Source: JAFGGG01 sp964634205
Lineage (GTDB): Bacteria; Spirochaetota; Spirochaetia; SZUA-6; RPPD01
Reading direction: 5' to 3'
DNA length: 64,000 nt
NCBI GenBank assembly: GCA_964634205.1
Contig: CAZWKE010000002.1
Span: 62,001-126,000, forward strand
Under the pieces are notes generated by a model, which was not told where the DNA came from, searched no databases, and saw only the letters and a list, made by a program, of their open reading frames with translations. Shown here piece after piece: positions 24,252-33,335 of the stretch (positions within the stretch are counted from its first letter, which is position 1; each line of letters opens with the position of its first letter). Both the position numbers and the translations under genes were made by a program.

Positions 24252-25229
24252 TCATGCCGCCTTATCCGGTTTTCTCGGGTTAAGTGTCCTGATAATCTCA
24301 AGTATCTGGCCGGCCGCCGGAAGCCTTTTTATATTTCCCGCCCAATCAAAGGTGGTATACGCTTTTATTGCATGAAGATGCGAAAGATCGGCGATTACCC
24401 ACATGTTCCCCAGTTCCGAATAGAACAACCGCTGTTTTTGCAGCTCTGAAAAGCTGAAACAGTTGTGCCGGGCTTCCAGACCGGGAAAATATTCCCGGGT
24501 AAACTGTTGAAACAACTCCCTGCGGAGTTGAGTGCATATCAGATAGGCCCAACTGTTGTCCGCAACAGCCAGATGGACACCGGGGAATCCAAGGCGGAAA
24601 CGGATAAGTTCGTAATGGACCGCATTGGTGGGTTTTTCAAACGGAGGAAAAAACAGAAACCGTTGGGCGTCGTGGCGGTAAAAAGGCAGTAGATTTTTTC
24701 GCAGGGCCGGTACCTTCTGTGCCATCCTTGTCTCCGTAGACAGGGGCATGGCGTTGAATGCCATTATCATCCGGGTTCGGGAAGGTTGGCCGATTACCGT
24801 CCCGTCCCGTAAAAAACGTGTATGCTTTTCCAGCCAGAGCAGGCGCGGCAAATCAAACAATATCAGTGTGCGGTTACGGGTGTCGCTGAAAGCAGGACGG
24901 TACCAGCAGGTATGGGCATCATACGATTTACAAATTACACTCTGCGTATCCAGGCCGTGTATGGTGCACCTGAAGAAGTGTGTGTCCAAAAACATACAGT
25001 TTTGGCGGTAATATACCGTCCATTCTCCGGTTTCTTTTTGCCCGAGGATGATGTTACGGAAACAGGCCAGCATGGCCAGGGCAAGAAAGTCCGTACGGGA
25101 CCTGAAGGACAGGTGGGTAAGAGGGAGATGTCCGCAGCAGGGCGATCCAAAGCAGGAGGAACAGGGTGAGTCGGGCCACGCCTCCTGTTTTATTTTATAA
25201 TCCGCGGGGAGTATTGTTGTTTCTTTCAT
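24252..25229 (-). CDS. YkgJ-type Cys-cluster protein
   Basis: 325 residues from ATG 25229 (longer frame possible to 25313). Near the N-terminus are CSSCFGSPCC (about 22-31) and then FLDTHFFRCTIHG and SVICKSYDAHTCW, the CxxCxxxxCC...C...C layout of the YkgJ zinc/iron-chelating cluster (PF03692). The C-terminal ~200 residues are unassigned. Cytoplasmic. The metal and any activity are unknown. Its stop lies 7 nt from the convergent small membrane protein gene. Confidence 0.65.
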   Translation of the reverse strand: MKETTILPADYKIKQEAWPDSPCSSCFGSPCCGHLPLTHLSFRSRTDFLALAMLACFRNIILGQKETGEWTVYYRQNCMFLDTHFFRCTIHGLDTQSVICKSYDAHTCWYRPAFSDTRNRTLILFDLPRLLWLEKHTRFLRDGTVIGQPSRTRMIMAFNAMPLSTETRMAQKVPALRKNLLPFYRHDAQRFLFFPPFEKPTNAVHYELIRFRLGFPGVHLAVADNSWAYLICTQLRRELFQQFTREYFPGLEARHNCFSFSELQKQRLFYSELGNMWVIADLSHLHAIKAYTTFDWAGNIKRLPAAGQILEIIRTLNPRKPDKAA

Positions 25230-25423
25230 CCGCTTCACCGTCCGCCTGCCGCGTGTCGGCAGATCATTTTGTCGATAATTACGAGAGTATAGTAGAATGC
25301 CGGAAAAATGCAAGAGTAAAAAACCACAAGGTTCGCTGTCACTTCAGCTTTAACATTGCCGACAGCACTACCTTCCGCTTTCCGCGGTGGATAAAATTGC
25401 TTACATTGGAAAAGGAGGTGTTT

Positions 25424-26629
25424 ATGAATATAAAAAGTTATGATTACGCTATTGTAGGCGGCGGACTGGCGGGTATTTCAGCGATCGAGGGAATCAGGGA
25501 ACAGGATGACAAGGGTTCGATTTTAGTCGTCGGGGCGGAGCAAAGCGCGCCGTATGACCGGCCGCCGTTGAGTAAGAAATTGTGGTCGGGCCGGAAAAAA
25601 CCGGAAGAAATTTTTTTGCATGATAATGAGTATTATAAGAAAAACAAGGCGGAACTGCGGCAGGGGGTAACGGTTACCGGTATTGATCCGCAGGAAAAAA
25701 CCATCGCCACCGACAGCGGGGAACGCATCGGGTATTCGCGATTACTTCTGGCAACCGGCGGGACACCGCGCCGACTGAACCTGCCCGGGGGCGACATGCC
25801 GGACATCTGTTATTACCGGACTATCGCGGACTATTATAGTGTGCGTGCCAAGGTCTCTCCGGGGATAAAGGTGATCATCGTGGGCGGAGGTTTTATCGGT
25901 TCGGAACTGGCTGTCGCCCTGAATATGAACCAGGCAGAGGTCAGTATGATCTTCCCCGAGGACTATCTTGTACAGCGGATCTTCCCTGCGGACCTGGGCA
26001 CGGCCCTGCAGGAGCAGTACCGGCAGCGGGGGATACGGATTTTACACGGGGACGTACCGGTTTCGTTTGAGATAAGCAGAGGAAAACCGCTGATGCAGAC
26101 AAAAAACGGGCTGCAGATCCAGGCGGACCTGGTAATTGCCGGCATCGGTATTAACCCGGCCATGGAGCTGGCCCAAAAAGCGGGCATAAAAACATCGAAC
26201 GGTATTCTGGTGGACAAATACCTGCAGACATCCCTCCCCGGGATTTATGCGGCGGGCGACAATACCGGTTTTGAATCTGCGGTGTTCGGCAAGAGAATGC
26301 GTATTGAGCATTGGGATAACGCCATTGCCCAGGGGAAAACCGCGGGGAAAAACATGGCCGGAGGAGCTGAGGTCTTTGATTATATCCCCTATTTTTTTTC
26401 CGATCTTTTTGAGTTCGGCTATGAGGCGGCAGGGGAAACCGACTCCAGCGCACAGACCGTCTCCTTCTGGCAGAAAAAATACGAAAAGGGAGTAATCTAT
26501 TATCTTGAACAAGGTATTATCAAAGGGGTGATGCTCTGTAATGTGTGGGATAAAATCGAGGAAGCCAGGGGGCTGATACGAAAGCAGGAAAAAATAAAGG
26601 AGACTGAGCTGAAAACGGCTTTGTCATAG
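25424..26629 (+). CDS. FAD-dependent pyridine nucleotide-disulfide-type oxidoreductase
   Basis: 401 residues. The start at 25424 follows AAAGGAGG by 5 nt and puts the FAD motif YAIVGGGLAGISAIEG at the N-terminus; about 86 upstream codons in the same frame look non-coding. The NAD(P)H site is VIIVGGGFIGSELAVA (about 150) and the second FAD contact is GIYAAGDNTG (about 275). No CxxC redox pair, so it belongs with rubredoxin/ferredoxin-reductase and AIF-like flavoproteins. It likely passes electrons from NADH to a small redox protein. The thioredoxin-like gene 25 nt downstream is probably co-transcribed. Confidence 0.85.
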   Translation: MNIKSYDYAIVGGGLAGISAIEGIREQDDKGSILVVGAEQSAPYDRPPLSKKLWSGRKKPEEIFLHDNEYYKKNKAELRQGVTVTGIDPQEKTIATDSGERIGYSRLLLATGGTPRRLNLPGGDMPDICYYRTIADYYSVRAKVSPGIKVIIVGGGFIGSELAVALNMNQAEVSMIFPEDYLVQRIFPADLGTALQEQYRQRGIRILHGDVPVSFEISRGKPLMQTKNGLQIQADLVIAGIGINPAMELAQKAGIKTSNGILVDKYLQTSLPGIYAAGDNTGFESAVFGKRMRIEHWDNAIAQGKTAGKNMAGGAEVFDYIPYFFSDLFEFGYEAAGETDSSAQTVSFWQKKYEKGVIYYLEQGIIKGVMLCNVWDKIEEARGLIRKQEKIKETELKTALS

Positions 26630-26654
26630 TAAACTAAAAACTAAGGAGGCTATT

Positions 26655-27233
26655 ATGTCGGTACTATCTTCAGGCTTTTTGCAGCCGGGAACCGAGGCGT
26701 TCGGTTTTTCATTGCCGGATGTAAACAACAATCTTGTAGCCCTCAGTGATTTCAAAGGCAGTAAGGCCCTGCTGATTGTTTTTATGTGCAACCACTGTCC
26801 GTATGTCCGCCATGTTATCGGTCCTCTCCGGGATATGATTGAGGAGTACCAGAAAAAAGGCCTGGCCGCGGTCGGCATCAACGCGAACGATATCACCACC
26901 TATCCGCAGGACGCGCCGCTGCACATGAAGGAATGGGCCGGGGAACTGCGGTTTACCTTTCCGTATCTCCATGACGAATCACAGGATGTGGCAAAATTAT
27001 ACGGGGCTGCCTGTACTCCTGATTTTTTTCTGTTTGATGAAAAGCACAGGCTGGCCTACCAGGGGCAGTTTGACGCTTCACGGCCGGGGAACTCCATTCC
27101 CGTCACCGGAGAAGACCTGCGCCGGGCCGTAGACGCGGTACTCGCGGGAAAAAAGCCGAAAGGGGAGCAGAGACCGAGCATGGGATGCAGCATCAAGTGG
27201 AAAGAGGGGAACGAGCCGGATTATTATTTATAG
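26655..27233 (+). CDS. Thioredoxin-fold protein (AhpC/TSA-like redoxin)
   Basis: 192 residues, AAGGAGG 8 nt before the ATG. The redox segment is FMCNHCPYVRHV (about 43-54), a CxxC pair, followed by VGINANDITTYPQD and a cis-Pro region ACTPDFFLFD. This wording is that of the thioredoxin-family group with CNHCPYV. The C-terminus carries a further Cys (SMGCSIKWK). No signal peptide, so cytoplasmic. Expected to reduce peroxides or disulfides, perhaps using the preceding flavoprotein as electron source (inference from position). Confidence 0.85.
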   Translation: MSVLSSGFLQPGTEAFGFSLPDVNNNLVALSDFKGSKALLIVFMCNHCPYVRHVIGPLRDMIEEYQKKGLAAVGINANDITTYPQDAPLHMKEWAGELRFTFPYLHDESQDVAKLYGAACTPDFFLFDEKHRLAYQGQFDASRPGNSIPVTGEDLRRAVDAVLAGKKPKGEQRPSMGCSIKWKEGNEPDYYL

Positions 27234-27235
27234 GT

Positions 27236-27841
27236 TTATGGAGATGGTGAGTCCGGTATGTCGCGGTTCTCCCGCCCCGCGGGAGCGGTTTTCTTTTTGC
27301 CGACATACTGGATAAAAATAAAACAGGTTGTCAGCACGGTAATGGAAAGCAGATGAAAAAACGTAATACCGTGCGTAAGGTATGCCAAAATACCCATGGT
27401 AAAAAACACCGCTCCCACGAATGAGGTGGCAAAAATAATAATAAATTTCTGCAAAACAAGGGCCAGCACCCCGCCGGCCAGTGCCCCGACGATTACAATA
27501 TAGATTATTCCTTCACCGTTCCCCATCCCGGAGGCCGCAACCAGGTTCCCCAACATGCCGCCCATAAAAGCACCGATAAAAAAAATACCCAGTTGGTAAA
27601 GTAAAAATGAAATCAACCCGAACAGGAGCCCGCCGATAATACTGATCACGATAACGGCACTCTGCAGCTGCATGGCCTGGGTCACCGCCAGGGTAAGCAG
27701 CACGCCGAAACAAAATCCCGAAACGAACAGCACCAGTTTGAATATGCGATAGCCGAAAATACCGATGAGAAGTCCGATGGGAATCCCCAACAGGATAAAC
27801 GGGCTTTGAATGATTTGATTCAACTGATCCATAATCGGCAT
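27236..27841 (-). CDS. DUF4203-like multi-pass membrane protein
   Basis: 201 residues with about six membrane helices (LLGIPIGLLIGIFGYRIF, VLFVSGFCFGVLLTLAV, VIVISIIGGLLFGLISF and others), Gly-rich like the TM7S3/TM198 (DUF4203) group. Polar C-terminal tail. Role unknown in bacteria. Its stop is 2 nt from the stop of the convergent redoxin gene, with no visible terminator between. Confidence 0.6.
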   Translation of the reverse strand: MPIMDQLNQIIQSPFILLGIPIGLLIGIFGYRIFKLVLFVSGFCFGVLLTLAVTQAMQLQSAVIVISIIGGLLFGLISFLLYQLGIFFIGAFMGGMLGNLVAASGMGNGEGIIYIVIVGALAGGVLALVLQKFIIIFATSFVGAVFFTMGILAYLTHGITFFHLLSITVLTTCFIFIQYVGKKKTAPAGRENRDIPDSPSP

Positions 27842-27931
27842 AATGTTTCTTTTGTTGATAAGCTAATTTTGCATGTATGTCAAGCCGGGAAAAGGAAAAA
27901 ATCCCCGGGGCTTTGCGTCATGACAAAACTA

Positions 27932-29425
27932 TCAGCGGGAAGAACCGACACTGTCCGGGGCGGGTTGTCCGGCCATATGCCGTACGGCGTCCGTCTTTTT
28001 CAGCAGATGCTTTACAAAGAGGGTGGCCCAGGTAAAGGCAATAATACTCGAGCACCAACTGCCGATGATGATCCCGATATAGATACCCTCCAGTCCCAGT
28101 CCGAAACCGATACTGAAGATATAGGCGCCCAGGGCGGTCAGCCCCAGGGTGCGGATAATGGTGATGACAAGCGAGTAAAGCCCCTTGCCCACACCCTGGA
28201 ACAGGGCCGAGGAGAGCATACCCCCGGCAACGGCCGGGTAAAACAGCCAGACAATGCGCAGGAAACGGGTGATGTCCGGGATGATCTCCTTTGTGTCCTC
28301 CGAAAGCGTAAAAATTCGGGTGATAAACGGGGCAAACACCAGGGTGAGCAGGGCTATTCCCAACTCGATAATCAGGCCGAATTTTACCGCGTATAAGAAT
28401 CCTTCTTTCATCTTGGCATAGGAACGGGCACCATAGGCAGCTCCGGACACGGCCGTGACTGCGGAGGCAATCCCCAGCAACGGCAGGATGGCAATCGATA
28501 CCACCGTCCAGCCGGTCTGAAAGATCGCTACTCCTACGTAGCCGGCCACTGCGGTGATAATCAGGTTGAGCAGCAGCATCATCAGCGACATGGAACCCTG
28601 GGACAGGGTAGAGGGAAGCCCTACACGGAAAATGTCCTTGGCAATCTCCTTCCGGAAACGAAAACCCTTCAGATGAATTTGTACGTAGTTGTTTTTCTTG
28701 ATTAAAAGCCAATAAAAAAGCAGGCCGCATGAGACAGCGATGGAGAGGATGGTGGCGTAGGCGGCTCCGGCTACGCCGAGGTTAAGTCCTATGTTGACGG
28801 TTGTTGCGGCGGATAAAAAGGGCAGGGGCAGGGAGATATTGTAAATGAACAGGGGGTCCAAAATCACATTCAGAATGGTGCCGGTCAGCATGGCGATCAT
28901 GGCCCCTTTGGCGTTCCCCTCGCTGCGTAGGAACGAGTTACCGATATTGGCCAGAAAAATAAAAATAGAGCCGGCGATCATTACCCTGCCGTACTGCAGC
29001 GACATATCAAGCGCCTCCCCCGCTCCAAGGGTATGGAAAATGGGCCGGGCGAAAATAAACAACGGGATGGAGTAAAGAAATGCCACTACGACGGCAAACA
29101 GAATGGTATGAACCGCCACACTGTTGGCGTTTTCCTTGTTTTTGGCCCCGATGAAACGGGAGATGGCCGAACCGCCGCCGATTCCCAGCCCCACGGAAAC
29201 GGCGATGGCCAGCATCATGAACGGGAAGTACAAACCGGTGGCGCTGAGTGCCGCCTTACCCAGTCCTGAAACCCAGATCTTATCCGCCAGGTTATACAGT
29301 GACTGCATGGACATGGCCAGAATCATGGGAAGGGAGAGTTTTAGAATCGCGTTTTTGGGATCGCCTAATAGGGTGGCGATGCCGTGGGTTGGTTTTTTGT
29401 TTGTTTGTATAGGATTTTCCGCCAT
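27932..29425 (-). CDS. MATE-family efflux transporter
   Basis: 497 residues from ATG 29425; 12 membrane helices in two similar halves. N-terminal MATE wording: ILKLSLPMILAMSMQSLYNL, ADKIWVSGLGKAALSATGL; second half starts near FRVGLPSTLSQGSMSLMMLL. It exports cationic drugs or metabolites with Na+ or H+. An upstream Met in frame (29482) lies in AT-rich promoter DNA and is unlikely. Substrate cannot be told. Confidence 0.9.
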   Translation of the reverse strand: MAENPIQTNKKPTHGIATLLGDPKNAILKLSLPMILAMSMQSLYNLADKIWVSGLGKAALSATGLYFPFMMLAIAVSVGLGIGGGSAISRFIGAKNKENANSVAVHTILFAVVVAFLYSIPLFIFARPIFHTLGAGEALDMSLQYGRVMIAGSIFIFLANIGNSFLRSEGNAKGAMIAMLTGTILNVILDPLFIYNISLPLPFLSAATTVNIGLNLGVAGAAYATILSIAVSCGLLFYWLLIKKNNYVQIHLKGFRFRKEIAKDIFRVGLPSTLSQGSMSLMMLLLNLIITAVAGYVGVAIFQTGWTVVSIAILPLLGIASAVTAVSGAAYGARSYAKMKEGFLYAVKFGLIIELGIALLTLVFAPFITRIFTLSEDTKEIIPDITRFLRIVWLFYPAVAGGMLSSALFQGVGKGLYSLVITIIRTLGLTALGAYIFSIGFGLGLEGIYIGIIIGSWCSSIIAFTWATLFVKHLLKKTDAVRHMAGQPAPDSVGSSR

Positions 29426-29527
29426 AGTGTCGTACCTATTCTTTAACAATAATATAAATAAAATGCAATATAAAGAAAACAAAATGTAGTGATTTATCTT
29501 GATTTATCGATAAATGCTGCCCCAACC

Positions 29528-29557
29528 TTGACACGGCAGAGAGGAATGTATTATACT
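29528..29557 (+). promoter_or_regulatory. Promoter of the radical SAM gene at 29601
   Basis: TTGACA (29528-29533), 18-nt spacer, TATACT (29552-29557), a near-consensus promoter about 40 nt before the ATG. Confidence 0.7.
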
Positions 29558-29600
29558 CCGTTTGTTTTTCAATAGATGATTGGAATGGTGAAAAGTTATT

Positions 29601-30587
29601 ATGGGTAAAAAAAGTGAATTTGTAAAGTCCTTGTTTTTCGGCGACCTGCGTGTTGCGGAGTTCGCGCTCACCAATATCTGTACGGCAAAATGTTCCTTCT
29701 GTTCAATCTGGTCTCAGAAAGAAAAATACACGGTTGATACACAAAAAGCCATAGCCACGGTATCCAAACTCAAGGAGTTGGGGGTCAATTTTATTACGCT
29801 TACCGGCGGGGAACCCCTTCTGCACCCCGATTTCAAGCGGATTGCCGCGCAATGCGCGAAAGAGAAGATGATCACCACCACAATCACCGCTGATCCGCGT
29901 GTGCTCAAGCCGAAACGCCTGGATATCCTGGCGGAAACCGAGATTGACATTATGGGAATTTCCATCGATCACCACATCGAGGATGTGGCGTTTAAGGCGA
30001 GGAAAATCCCTGATGCGATCAAGGGAATCGAAACCGGCCTGAAGGAGCTGAAAAAAAGAAAGATATTTACCACCGCCTGCGTCCTGATTTCGGACTTCAA
30101 TCACCGGGAGCTGCCGGACCTTATGAAAAAATGCAGCGAACTCGGTTTTGACAGCATATCCATGAACTACCCTGTATTCTCACAATCGCCCACCTATACA
30201 CTGGGCGGCGAGGCGATTAAGTTATCAAAGGAGGAATTAATCGCCGCTTTGCGTGAGATTCTCAGGTTAAAAAAAGACTACAATATCGTAAATCCCGCCC
30301 ATTCGATCAAGAACATCATCACCTATCTGGAAGGGAATAAACCGCGCTACACCTGCCTGGGCGGTTACCGGTCACTTTTTGTGGACTGGAAGTTTCAGAC
30401 CTTTCCCTGTATGTTTTTTGAAAAAAGTATGGGAGATGTACTGGAACTCAAGAAGAAGGACATTAAAAAAACATCGTGCAACCTGTGTAATATGAGTTGG
30501 TACCGTGATTTCAGCATTTACTTTCAGGGCCTGAAATCAGTGGTTCCGCTTTTCATGGAAATGGGAAGGATCGCCAGTTTCAAATAG
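29601..30587 (+). CDS. Radical SAM protein of unknown substrate
   Basis: 328 residues. Cluster motif C27xxxC31xxC34 (CTAKCSFC), then LTGGEPLLHPDF for SAM binding. C-terminal Cys residues (CLGGYRSL, FPCMFFEKS and SCNLCNMSWYRD) could hold an auxiliary cluster but are fewer than in full SPASM domains. The layout is that of MoaA/PqqE-like or HpnH-like enzymes. It is followed after 56 nt by a TolB-like lipoprotein on the same strand; a joint function is possible but not shown. Confidence 0.8.
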   Translation: MGKKSEFVKSLFFGDLRVAEFALTNICTAKCSFCSIWSQKEKYTVDTQKAIATVSKLKELGVNFITLTGGEPLLHPDFKRIAAQCAKEKMITTTITADPRVLKPKRLDILAETEIDIMGISIDHHIEDVAFKARKIPDAIKGIETGLKELKKRKIFTTACVLISDFNHRELPDLMKKCSELGFDSISMNYPVFSQSPTYTLGGEAIKLSKEELIAALREILRLKKDYNIVNPAHSIKNIITYLEGNKPRYTCLGGYRSLFVDWKFQTFPCMFFEKSMGDVLELKKKDIKKTSCNLCNMSWYRDFSIYFQGLKSVVPLFMEMGRIASFK

Positions 30588-30643
30588 CCGGTATCAGCTG
30601 TCTTATCCGTTTCTCCTGTGTGTCATTCAGAAAGGTGAAAAGC

Positions 30644-31609
30644 ATGAAGAGATTTACCCGGGTTATTATGCTGTTACTATCCTCCTTTTTGGTTTGTTGT
30701 GATATGGGGGACGGGGATATCCCACGAAGTGACAATGCCTATAAAATAACAATCAATCTTAACGGCAGTCTGCAGAATCCTGCATGGTCTCCTGATGGTA
30801 AATCCCTGCTGGTTACCAGATTCCAAAACGGCTATAATACGGGGCCCGCCGATTTATATATAATCAACCTGGAGACAACGGCGGTCACCCTGCTTTTTGC
30901 GGACGGAAGTGAGAACGTAAATCTCCCCGGTTCGGTCTGGAATGACGCAAACAATACAATCGTATTTTCTTCCGATTCCGGTGCCCACGATGAAATATTC
31001 AAGATTGCCGCCAACGGAGGTCCCGGAGATGAAGTACAGCTCACCCAACGCGCCGCCGACCAGGCCTTTGAACCCAGTTTTTCACCCGGTATGGATTTTA
31101 TCGTGTTTGAATCACATGTGGTCGATGTCGAGGGAGACGGGAAAATAGTCAAGAAAGTTCTCAGTCAGGCAACCCATTCGGGTTTTACCGATCTGACGGA
31201 CCCCGCCCCCCTTGCTGACGGTGACTGCCGCCAGCCCAACTGGTCTCCGGCCGGGAATCTGATCCTGTATCAGAGATTTTCAGGCGGAAAATGGGACATT
31301 TGGGTAATGAACACAGACGGCACCGGCAAAAGCCAGGTCACAACGGCTGCGGGCGACAACACGGATGCCTCTTTTTCTCCTGATGCAAACAAGATCGTGT
31401 ACAGCGCGGACAACGGGGAGCTGGAACATGCGAATTTGTTCATTATCCCCGTGGGTGGCGGTGCTCCCGAACGCCTCACCTTCAATAACGGTGGTTATGA
31501 CGGTGCTCCTTCATGGTCGCCCGACGGCACCAAGGTCGCTTTCGAATCATGCGGCGGCGACCCCGACGGTTCTTCCGGTACCACAATCTGGATCATCGCA
31601 ATCAAATAA
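30644..31609 (+). CDS. TolB-like beta-propeller lipoprotein
   Basis: 321 residues from ATG 30644 after GAAAGGTG. Signal peptide FTRVIMLLLSSFLVCC. Five PD40/TolB blades: NPAWSPDGKSLLVT, PSFSPGMDFIVFES, PNWSPAGNLILYQR, ASFSPDANKIVYSA and PSWSPDGTKVAFES. Expected in the periplasm, binding another envelope protein. Not TolB itself, since the N-terminal TolB domain is absent and it is not beside tol-pal genes. Confidence 0.8.
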   Translation: MKRFTRVIMLLLSSFLVCCDMGDGDIPRSDNAYKITINLNGSLQNPAWSPDGKSLLVTRFQNGYNTGPADLYIINLETTAVTLLFADGSENVNLPGSVWNDANNTIVFSSDSGAHDEIFKIAANGGPGDEVQLTQRAADQAFEPSFSPGMDFIVFESHVVDVEGDGKIVKKVLSQATHSGFTDLTDPAPLADGDCRQPNWSPAGNLILYQRFSGGKWDIWVMNTDGTGKSQVTTAAGDNTDASFSPDANKIVYSADNGELEHANLFIIPVGGGAPERLTFNNGGYDGAPSWSPDGTKVAFESCGGDPDGSSGTTIWIIAIK

Positions 31610-31712
31610 ATAATTATTCATGATTGGATTCACGGCACATACTGTCAATAATGCTAGCGGATTGTAAATTCTCTAGAATGGCGGTATATTTTCCTTATAA
31701 AGGAGTGGGCAA

Positions 31713-32075
31713 ATGCTTACCGAGTTCAAAGGAGTCAGGCAGCGCGAAGAAGAGGGAACCAGGCGCTGGTTTTTCGATGATTATTTTGATCTTATCGTCT
31801 GGTATGACAATAAGCGGCAGATCGAGGGATTTCAACTGTGCTATGAAAAGAACTACAGTGAGCGGGCACTCACCTGGATGCGTAAAAACGGCTTTTCCCA
31901 TGACGCGATCGATTCCGGTGAGGAGGTCCCCGGTCATAAACAAACCGCCATCCTGGTTGCCGACGGGGTGTTCGACAAAGAGTCCATTGCCCGCCGGTTT
32001 AAAGCGGCGAGCAAGAATATAGACGGCGATATTGCTGATTTTGTCTACAACAAGGTTTTGGAGTATACGGGCTGA
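31713..32075 (+). CDS. Conserved hypothetical protein
   Basis: 120 residues with AAAGGAG before the ATG. Acidic, soluble, no signal peptide: RRWFFDDYFDLIVWYDNKRQ then FQLCYEKNYSERALTW. I do not know the family. Its TGA abuts the stop of the convergent signal peptidase gene with no gap (TGATCA). Confidence 0.65.
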   Translation: MLTEFKGVRQREEEGTRRWFFDDYFDLIVWYDNKRQIEGFQLCYEKNYSERALTWMRKNGFSHDAIDSGEEVPGHKQTAILVADGVFDKESIARRFKAASKNIDGDIADFVYNKVLEYTG

Positions 32076-32960
32076 TCAGCGAATGGCACCGATACGCCCG
32101 AAAGGAAGCCAGCGGAACAGGGCTTTCCCCTGTATTTTATGGAGAGGAACCGGACCGTATTCACGTGCATCGTAGGACCGGTTTCTGTTGTCTCCCATAG
32201 GGAAAAACCTGTCTTCGGGAATATACCACCCCATGTACTGGCGGAACCAGTTTATTTGTACATTGATATTATACGGCTGATTTTGATAATCATCCATTGT
32301 GTTGCGGTAATTGTACAGGTACCGGTCGGCGGAAAACAGCTCATTCCCTGAATCCGTTTGATTTATATAAAAGTGTGATATCTGCTTCATGAACTCCTTT
32401 TCCGGGAGCCATTTGTCCTCACATTGCGGTAAAATTTCCATTCCGCCCGTTTTTGCCAGTCTGATTCGTTCCCCCGGAAGCCCGATTACCCTTTTGATCA
32501 ATAAGTCTTTTACGGGTTGATGATTTTTATCAACCTTCAGATTCACCATGGTAAGGGTGATCATGTACACAAAACGGTCCCAAAACTCAATCCACGGACC
32601 GTGTAAGGCGTAGCTGGTGCTTTCAAAGGATACCACCTCCCCCCGGTACGGAGTCTGCCACGCGGGAAGCTTAATCTGACCCGGCAGGATTTCCGGACCG
32701 AAGGTGATTTTTTCCACAAAAATCAGATCACCTATCTTGAGCTCCGGTACCATTGATTCGGAAGGAATGCGGTAGTTCTGGAAGAGGAACAGGTTGATAA
32801 TGATAACAATGAAGACAACCTCCAGAATTATCAGGGTCCATTCAATCAGAGGCGGTCGTTGTTTTTGTTTTAGTTGCTTTTGTAGTTTTTTTCTCTTCCG
32901 GGCGGTAAGAAAAGCTTCCGTGCGTTGTTGAACAAGAACTTGCCACTCTTTCCAGGTCAT
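32076..32960 (-). CDS. lepB: Type I signal peptidase (first of three)
   Basis: 294 residues. A basic cytoplasmic head (KRKKLQKQLKQKQR), one membrane helix (about 40-60), then the catalytic serine S69 in IPSESMVP and lysine K156 in LLIKRVIGLPGE. The late box FPMGDNRNRSYDAREYGPV is intact. It cleaves signal peptides of exported proteins at the outer face of the inner membrane. A ~45-residue insertion before the GDNR box is shared in style with the copy at 55472, as is the MTWxEWQ...QQ(R/K)TEA N-terminus, so the two are paralogues. Confidence 0.93.
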   Translation of the reverse strand: MTWKEWQVLVQQRTEAFLTARKRKKLQKQLKQKQRPPLIEWTLIILEVVFIVIIINLFLFQNYRIPSESMVPELKIGDLIFVEKITFGPEILPGQIKLPAWQTPYRGEVVSFESTSYALHGPWIEFWDRFVYMITLTMVNLKVDKNHQPVKDLLIKRVIGLPGERIRLAKTGGMEILPQCEDKWLPEKEFMKQISHFYINQTDSGNELFSADRYLYNYRNTMDDYQNQPYNINVQINWFRQYMGWYIPEDRFFPMGDNRNRSYDAREYGPVPLHKIQGKALFRWLPFGRIGAIR

Positions 32961-33029
32961 CGCCTTCTCCGTGAATCGGTCGGGAGCATCGGGCTTATTT
33001 CGTATACGTGATATTCACACAAGTGCCGT

Positions 33030-33221
33030 TTAGATACGCTTTTCCACTTTGCCGCTGCGCAAACAACGTGTGCAGACTTTAACGGTGGTATTTTTACCGG
33101 TGATTTGGGTTTTCACCTTTATAAGGTTGGGGCGCCACACACGTCTTGTTTTATTGTGCGCATGGCTTACATTGTTTCCGCTCACCGTAGATTTTCCGCA
33201 AATTTCACATTTTCTTGCCAT
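33030..33221 (-). CDS. rpmB: 50S ribosomal protein L28
   Basis: 63 residues, starting MARKCEICGKST and including VSHAHNKTRRVWRPNL, the L28 signature. It keeps two Cys pairs (CEIC, CTRC), the zinc-binding form. GAGG lies before the ATG. Assembles late into the 50S subunit. Confidence 0.97.
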   Translation of the reverse strand: MARKCEICGKSTVSGNNVSHAHNKTRRVWRPNLIKVKTQITGKNTTVKVCTRCLRSGKVEKRI

Positions 33222-33335
33222 ATCATCCTCGCCTTTATCATTAATTCTCTATTATTTCTCGTTAAGGCATTGCACCATATCATAAGTCAAATATTGTGTA
33301 AAGTGGGTCGCGGGGTCTTTTTTTGTCAGGCAGCC

